Shown: one piece after another, positions 60,151 to 64,000 of the stretch
Layout: each line of letters starts with the position of its first letter
Position numbering within the stretch: the first letter of the stretch is position 1
Assembly (NCBI RefSeq): GCF_000425885.1
Contig: NZ_AUEH01000007.1
Coordinates: 25,838-89,837, forward strand
Reading direction: 5' to 3'
DNA: 64,000 nt
From: Schleiferilactobacillus harbinensis DSM 16991
GTDB taxonomy: Bacteria; Bacillota; Bacilli; Lactobacillales; Lactobacillaceae
The notes under the pieces: model-generated
Seen by the model: only the letters and a program-made list of their open reading frames with translations
Told to the model about the DNA's origin: nothing
Databases searched by the model: none
Made by a program: the position numbers and the translations under genes

Positions 60151-60324
60151 TTGATAAGAAAAAGTTCGAGTCAACGGCCTTACTGGAAGAAGATATTGTT
60201 CCTTGCTGCATTGTTCTTGTTTCTCGTCGGAATTGTTGTGGGCGTATCACGTGCCTCGGCAATTGCGGCAGCTTCCGCTTCTTTCGCATCCTCAGCAGCC
60301 CCGGCCTTAATAAAGTGGTTCTGA
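60151..60324 (+). CDS. Small single-helix membrane protein with Ser/Ala tail
   Basis: A 57-aa protein. TTG 60151 has GGGGGAGG 8 nt upstream and a good promoter. Basic N-terminus, one helix (KKILFLAALFLFLVGIVVGV), then a Ser/Ala tail like the stalks of the larger Ser/Ala-rich membrane proteins in this window. It may be a truncated member of that group. It overlaps, on the other strand, a coding-like extension of the damaged Mga-type gene. Confidence 0.55.
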   Translation: MIRKSSSQRPYWKKILFLAALFLFLVGIVVGVSRASAIAAASASFASSAAPALIKWF

Positions 60325-60380
60325 TACTGCTCCCGCAACCGCACATAAAGCTCGTAATACTGCTTAGCGTTCTCATCAGC

Positions 60381-61796
60381 TTACCAAATGAACACCTTGC
60401 TCGGATCCAGATGCAGCGCATCCTCCAGCAGCTTCGGATTGGCCAAACTGCTGATGATCAAATCTGCATCCGCCGGGTCTGAAGTCTCTGCCATGATGTG
60501 CACGAAGCCGATATCGTGGAGGAAGATCTCCAATACCCGGGAGTAGAAGCCATTGTGCTCAGTCAAAAGATATACCTTGACGTTGTCATCAGACTGCACG
60601 GATTGCAGATACGGCGCCAGAAGCAGCACCAAATTATGGTGCAGTTCCTGGCGATAAGGCCGTAACGGCGCAAATTCTGGATTGCCCGTCTCTTGGTCGA
60701 AGTACTTGTACATCAGCTTCGACATGGCCGATGTACTGTCATCCAGAAAATAAGCGGAGTTGAAGTCGTCCAGCCCGAAACGGTGACCGGTCATGACCAG
60801 GACGGAAACGACCGTCCTGGCGAAGTTGGCCACCAGGAGGTGATTGTCGTTCAGACTGGGATCATCGTTGCGCTGGTAAGGGCGCAGGAAGTCGAAGAAT
60901 TTATGAGTGAAGTCCCAGGCAATGCCGCCGATTTTCTTCAAATAGTAGTAAAGCTCAGCGAAGGACTCGTTGCCGTTCTCTCGGGAGCTCAATACGATGT
61001 GGAAGTAGAACTGCAGGAATTGGTTCTCGTTATTCAGGGACAGCTTGTCCAGAGTCGGATACATCCGCTGCTCCAACAAGGGGGCGGTGAAGTAATTCTG
61101 ATCCGGAAAAATCTGCTGGTATGTGGCCATGGAAGTCATGGGGTAGCCGGTGCCCACCCGTGTGCGGCAGAGGCCTAAAAACATGTCGAGCTGCAGCGAA
61201 GTGACTGGATTGAATTCTTGCGTTTGGATATCCTTGCGCATCCGGACGACATCGTCGTGTTTGACCGTGTGGAAAGGCCATTCCTGCGCATGGAAGGCGA
61301 CCCAGTAGATCGAGTTCAGGATGAACCGAATCTGCTTTTTGTCCCCTTTGAGCTGCAGGGTCGTGGTTGACCAGTTGATATTGTAGGTTTCGAAGAAGTG
61401 GCGCAGTGAGGCAATTTTCCGCAACAGTGTTGATTTCGAAATAAAATGCTGGGCGCAAAAAGATTCTAGGTTTGCCCGGGCCGATTGAACGGCGTAGTCA
61501 AAGACCTGGAACTCAACGGAACGTTTGAGTAAGAAGAGGCGTAACAATCCAGGGGAATGCCCAGGTCGGTACCGTTGATCGTCGCCATGGTATGGGAAAC
61601 CCACTCACCGTGGCTGAGTGCATCGATGTCCTCTAATAGGGCCTGAAAGGTGTTGTACGTCTTGGCATAGCTCATGTCCAGCAGCTGGGCCAAATCGTTA
61701 ATGGTAAACGATCGGCCCTTTTCACGGTTGATCACTTCGAGCATGCGAAACCGTTTCTGTTCAGGCTTGCTAAAAAACAACTTTTCGAATTTGATA
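60381..61796 (-). pseudogene. Damaged Mga/AtxA-like transcriptional regulator gene
   Basis: The N-terminal HTH (KRFRMLEVINREKGRSFTIN, DLAQLLDMSYAKTYNTFQALL) ends in one frame near LGIPLD; the regulator body resumes in another frame from LLRLFLLKRSVEFQVFDYAV to SKVFIW and TAA (60383-60381). So a frameshift lies near 61540-61556. After GGGGGAGGG the expected start is ATC (61796-61794) rather than ATG. In-frame, coding-like codons continue after the TAA (ADENAKQYYELYVRLREQYQ). Three lesions make loss of function likely. Confidence 0.75.
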
Positions 61797-62055
61797 CAGA
61801 GCCCTCCCCCACGTAATAGTAATCGGTATACTGACAATTCAAGTATAGCATCTTTGTCAGTTTCGGCAAAAACTTCTTGTTGAAACTGACACAATGCGGT
61901 TGAAAACGATATATGAAAACACCGATTTGTAAGGCTTTTTTCCAAGTTACTCCCAGCATATGCAAAATGCGAACGGTTACTTAGAAGACATAGTGGGACA
62001 ACCAGCGGCCTATCACAATCGTGTTGTTGGTCATTCTACAACTTTTCTGGAACCA
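61797..62055. other. Intergenic region between the Mga-like remnant and the serS promoter
   Basis: AT-rich stretch that should contain the old regulator promoter. I see no gene, tRNA or strong hairpin here. Confidence 0.5.
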
Positions 62056-62084
62056 TTGTCCCGCACCACGGGTTATGGTATTCT
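62056..62084 (+). promoter_or_regulatory. serS promoter
   Basis: TTGTCC (62056-62061) and TATTCT (62079-62084), 17-bp spacing, TGG extended -10. Confidence 0.65.
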
Positions 62085-62090
62085 TATCGT

Positions 62091-62309
62091 AAATAAAGCA
62101 AAACGTTGAGGCGCCTATTAGGACTGTTCCAGAGACGTGACGGCAGGTGCAAGTCACGACAGTCAATTTCCAGCGCTGAGTTGTCGGCGAATAACCGACC
62201 GGATACTGCCCGATACCGCAGTCACGAGTGCACGCGGAAGCGTGAAGTTGGGTGGTACCGCGAAATACCGATTTCGTCCCTAAGTTTTTAGGACGAAGTC
62301 GGTCTTTTT
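62091..62309 (+). promoter_or_regulatory. Serine T-box leader of serS
   Basis: The T-box TGGGTGGTACCGCG is at 62249-62262. The terminator stem is 62267-62279 with 62291-62303 (one G-U), then T5. The likely specifier is TCC at 62169-62171 (followed by A, as in the other two leaders), matching serine. Confidence 0.92.
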
Positions 62310-62343
62310 CTTTTGCTTCATTAACTACGAGGAGGAAACTTAC

Positions 62344-63642
62344 ATGCTGGATATGAAATTGATCCGGGAGAAGCCGGATTGGATCAAGGAACGCCTAGGC
62401 ACCCGGGGCATCAAACCGGAAGAAATTGACCATCTCTTGAAGCTGGACGAGCACCGGCGGGAGAAGATCACGGCGACTGAAGAACTCAAGGCCGAACGCA
62501 ACAAGGTTTCTGATGAAATTGCTGCGACGAAGCGGGCCAAGGGCGATGCAAGTGCTGAAATTAAGGCCATGCGGGAAGTAGGCGGCCAGATCAAGCAGCT
62601 GGACAAAGAACTGGCCGATTTGGAAGACAAAGTAACCTATATTCTGGTGCGGCTGCCAAACATCCCGAAAGAAGACGTGCCGATTGGTCCCAATGAGGAC
62701 TATAACAAAGAAGTCCGCAAGTGGGGCGCACTGCCCACCTGGGACTTTACGCCCAAAGCCCACTGGGATATCGGGGAAGACCTTGGTATTCTGGACTTTG
62801 ATCGGGCTGCCAAAGTTACCGGCGCACGTTTTGTCTACTATAAAGGATTGGGATCTCGGCTGGAACGCGCCATTTACAACTTCATGCTGGACGAACACCA
62901 AAAGGAAGGGTACCAAGAAATCATTCCGCCGTACCTGGTCAACAAAGAGTCCATGTTCGGCACTGGCCAATTTCCTAAGTTCACCCAGGACGTGTACACG
63001 ATCATTGATGAAGACGAACCGTTGACCTTGATCCCGACCGCCGAAGTACCGCTGGCCAACTACTATCGCAGCGAGATCCTGGACGAGAAGCAATTACCCG
63101 TTTACTTCACCGCGCTGACGCCGTGCTTTCGGTCCGAGGCCGGCTCTGCCGGCCGGGACACCCGGGGATTGATCCGGATGCACCAGTTCAACAAGGTAGA
63201 AATGGTCAAGTACGTGAAGCCGGAAGAATCTTGGAACGAGTTGGAGAAGCTGACCAACGATGCCGAAGAAATTCTGCAAAAATTGAAACTGCCGTACCAT
63301 GTTGTTGCACTATCCACGGGTGATGCCAGTTTCACCTCTGCGAAGACTTACGATTTGGAAGTTTGGATTCCTGCTCAGGATACGTATCGGGAGATTTCCA
63401 GCTGCTCCAACTGTACAGACTTTCAGGCACGCCGTGCCCAAATCCGGTATCGGGATACGGCCGGCAAAGTACATCTGGTTAACACCCTGAACGGTTCCGG
63501 TTTGGCCGTTGGTCGGACTGTTGCTGCCATTTTGGAAAACTACCAGAACGAAGACGGCAGCGTCACTATTCCTGATGTGCTGGTTCCTTACATGCACGGG
63601 ATCACCAAGATCACTAAAGAAAATGCATCCGGCTTAAATTAA
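62344..63642 (+). CDS. serS: Seryl-tRNA synthetase
   Basis: Class II synthetase, 432 aa, normal length. The N-terminal ~100 residues are the long antiparallel coiled coil that holds the tRNA variable arm. Motif 2 is [15 protein letters not shown] near residue 262, and motif 3 lies in [17 protein letters not shown] near 385. GGAGG precedes ATG 62344. Under T-box control and followed by a terminator. Confidence 0.97.
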   Translation: MLDMKLIREKPDWIKERLGTRGIKPEEIDHLLKLDEHRREKITATEELKAERNKVSDEIAATKRAKGDASAEIKAMREVGGQIKQLDKELADLEDKVTYILVRLPNIPKEDVPIGPNEDYNKEVRKWGALPTWDFTPKAHWDIGEDLGILDFDRAAKVTGARFVYYKGLGSRLERAIYNFMLDEHQKEGYQEIIPPYLVNKESMFGTGQFPKFTQDVYTIIDEDEPLTLIPTAEVPLANYYRSEILDEKQLPVYFTALTPCFRSEAGSAGRDTRGLIRMHQFNKVEMVKYVKPEESWNELEKLTNDAEEILQKLKLPYHVVALSTGDASFTSAKTYDLEVWIPAQDTYREISSCSNCTDFQARRAQIRYRDTAGKVHLVNTLNGSGLAVGRTVAAILENYQNEDGSVTIPDVLVPYMHGITKITKENASGLN

Positions 63643-63685
63643 TGTGTTTTTCGGTTATTTCCGAATGATTGACGCCGTATTAGTC

Positions 63686-63725
63686 AAAAAGAGTTGCTTG
63701 TTTACAGAATAAGTAACTCTTTTTT
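63686..63725 (+). terminator. Intrinsic terminator of serS
   Basis: AAAAAGAGTT (about 63686-63695) pairs with AACTCTTTTTT (63715-63725), with an inner CTT/AAG. Confidence 0.85.
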
Positions 63726-63802
63726 ACATTCTGTTCGGGTATGAGTTCGGGAAAATCAGCGTATAACTCATTGAAAACAGCATAGGGACGCCATTTTGGC
63801 CG

Positions 63803-63831
63803 TTGACACTGCGGAACCAGCCTGCTATATT
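63803..63831 (+). promoter_or_regulatory. rRNA operon promoter P1 (candidate)
   Basis: TTGACA (63803-63808) and TATATT (63826-63831), 17-bp spacing. Confidence 0.8.
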
Positions 63832-63886
63832 ATTAAGTGCGCTACGGTGCGTGATCAACAGTGAGTCAAGCGATTGAAATTCAATG

Positions 63887-63915
63887 TTGACACGGGCTTG
63901 AGCGTATGATATATT
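63887..63915 (+). promoter_or_regulatory. rRNA operon promoter P2 (candidate)
   Basis: TTGACA (63887-63892) and TATATT (63910-63915), 17-bp spacing, 84 bp after P1. Confidence 0.85.
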
Positions 63916-64000
63916 ATCAAAGTTGCGTTTTTACGAAAGCAACAGCAACGCAGGCCTTTGAAAACTGAACAAAGTTTTGACGAACGGATCACATATCTTC
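63916..64000 (+). other. Leader of an rRNA operon, cut by the window edge
   Basis: The segment containing CTTTGAAAACTGAACAAAGT is characteristic of the region just before 16S rRNA in lactobacilli. The tandem strong promoters support this. The 16S gene itself is outside the window. Confidence 0.75.

Noticed and set aside
1..64000. CRISPR arrays or cas genes
   Set aside because: No regularly spaced direct repeats and no Cas-like protein were seen in the window.

Overview
The window looks like the chromosome of a fairly GC-rich member of the Lactobacillaceae (my guess is the Schleiferilactobacillus/Lacticaseibacillus side of the family). This rests on family-level recognition: C69 dipeptidase, PepN, a proline-iminopeptidase-like enzyme, a phosphoketolase, an OpuC-type osmolyte transporter, AsnA, and three T-box-controlled genes. 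It was not confirmed by any search.

Region 1 (about 1-31.7 kb) is ordinary core and shell genome. In order it holds an esterase, the C69 dipeptidase, the opuCABCD osmoprotectant operon, T-box-tyrS, a VanZ-RDD fusion, a GtrA/GT2 pair, an IS110 element, an NlpC/P60 wall hydrolase, a guanylate-kinase-like gene, the glutamine ABC operon, hflX, a histidine phosphatase, a proline-iminopeptidase-like hydrolase, an aldo/keto reductase plus divergent phosphoketolase pair, helD, an SGNH hydrolase, coaA and guaA. Strong intrinsic terminators separate most units.

Region 2 (about 31.7-39.3 kb) begins right after guaA, a known integration hotspot, and is visibly AT-richer and full of damaged genes. Its intact centrepiece is a retron: a consensus promoter, a structured RNA closed by an a1/a2-like inverted repeat, a terminator, an XRE regulator and a 315-aa retron-type reverse transcriptase with YVDD. 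Facing it is an ImmA/IrrE metalloprotease gene translationally coupled to a broken DUF4411/PIN-like gene. Further on come two paralogous Ser/Ala-rich membrane proteins with a shared C-terminal Cys/His motif and a similar promoter, a broken small gene plus ATP-grasp operon, and a frameshifted acetyltransferase.

Region 3 (39.3-52.5 kb) returns to housekeeping: pepN, T-box-asnA, tag-malY, a sugar transporter with an attenuator-like leader, a DNA/RNA nuclease with a Ser/Ala-rich membrane partner, a candidate small RNA, a GlsB-like protein, a tRNA-Arg with an unusual C33, a nucleoside phosphorylase, and an overlapping pair of unknown membrane proteins.

Region 4 (52.5-62 kb) holds two overlapping, unrecognised coiled-coil proteins whose C-terminal halves look like degenerate glycosyltransferase modules. 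They converge on a TarM/GtfA-like glycosyltransferase gene carrying an early amber codon. An esterase, an acetyltransferase, a small membrane protein and a multiply damaged Mga-like regulator follow. The window ends with T-box-serS and two tandem consensus promoters feeding an rRNA-type leader, so a 16S gene should start just beyond the right edge.
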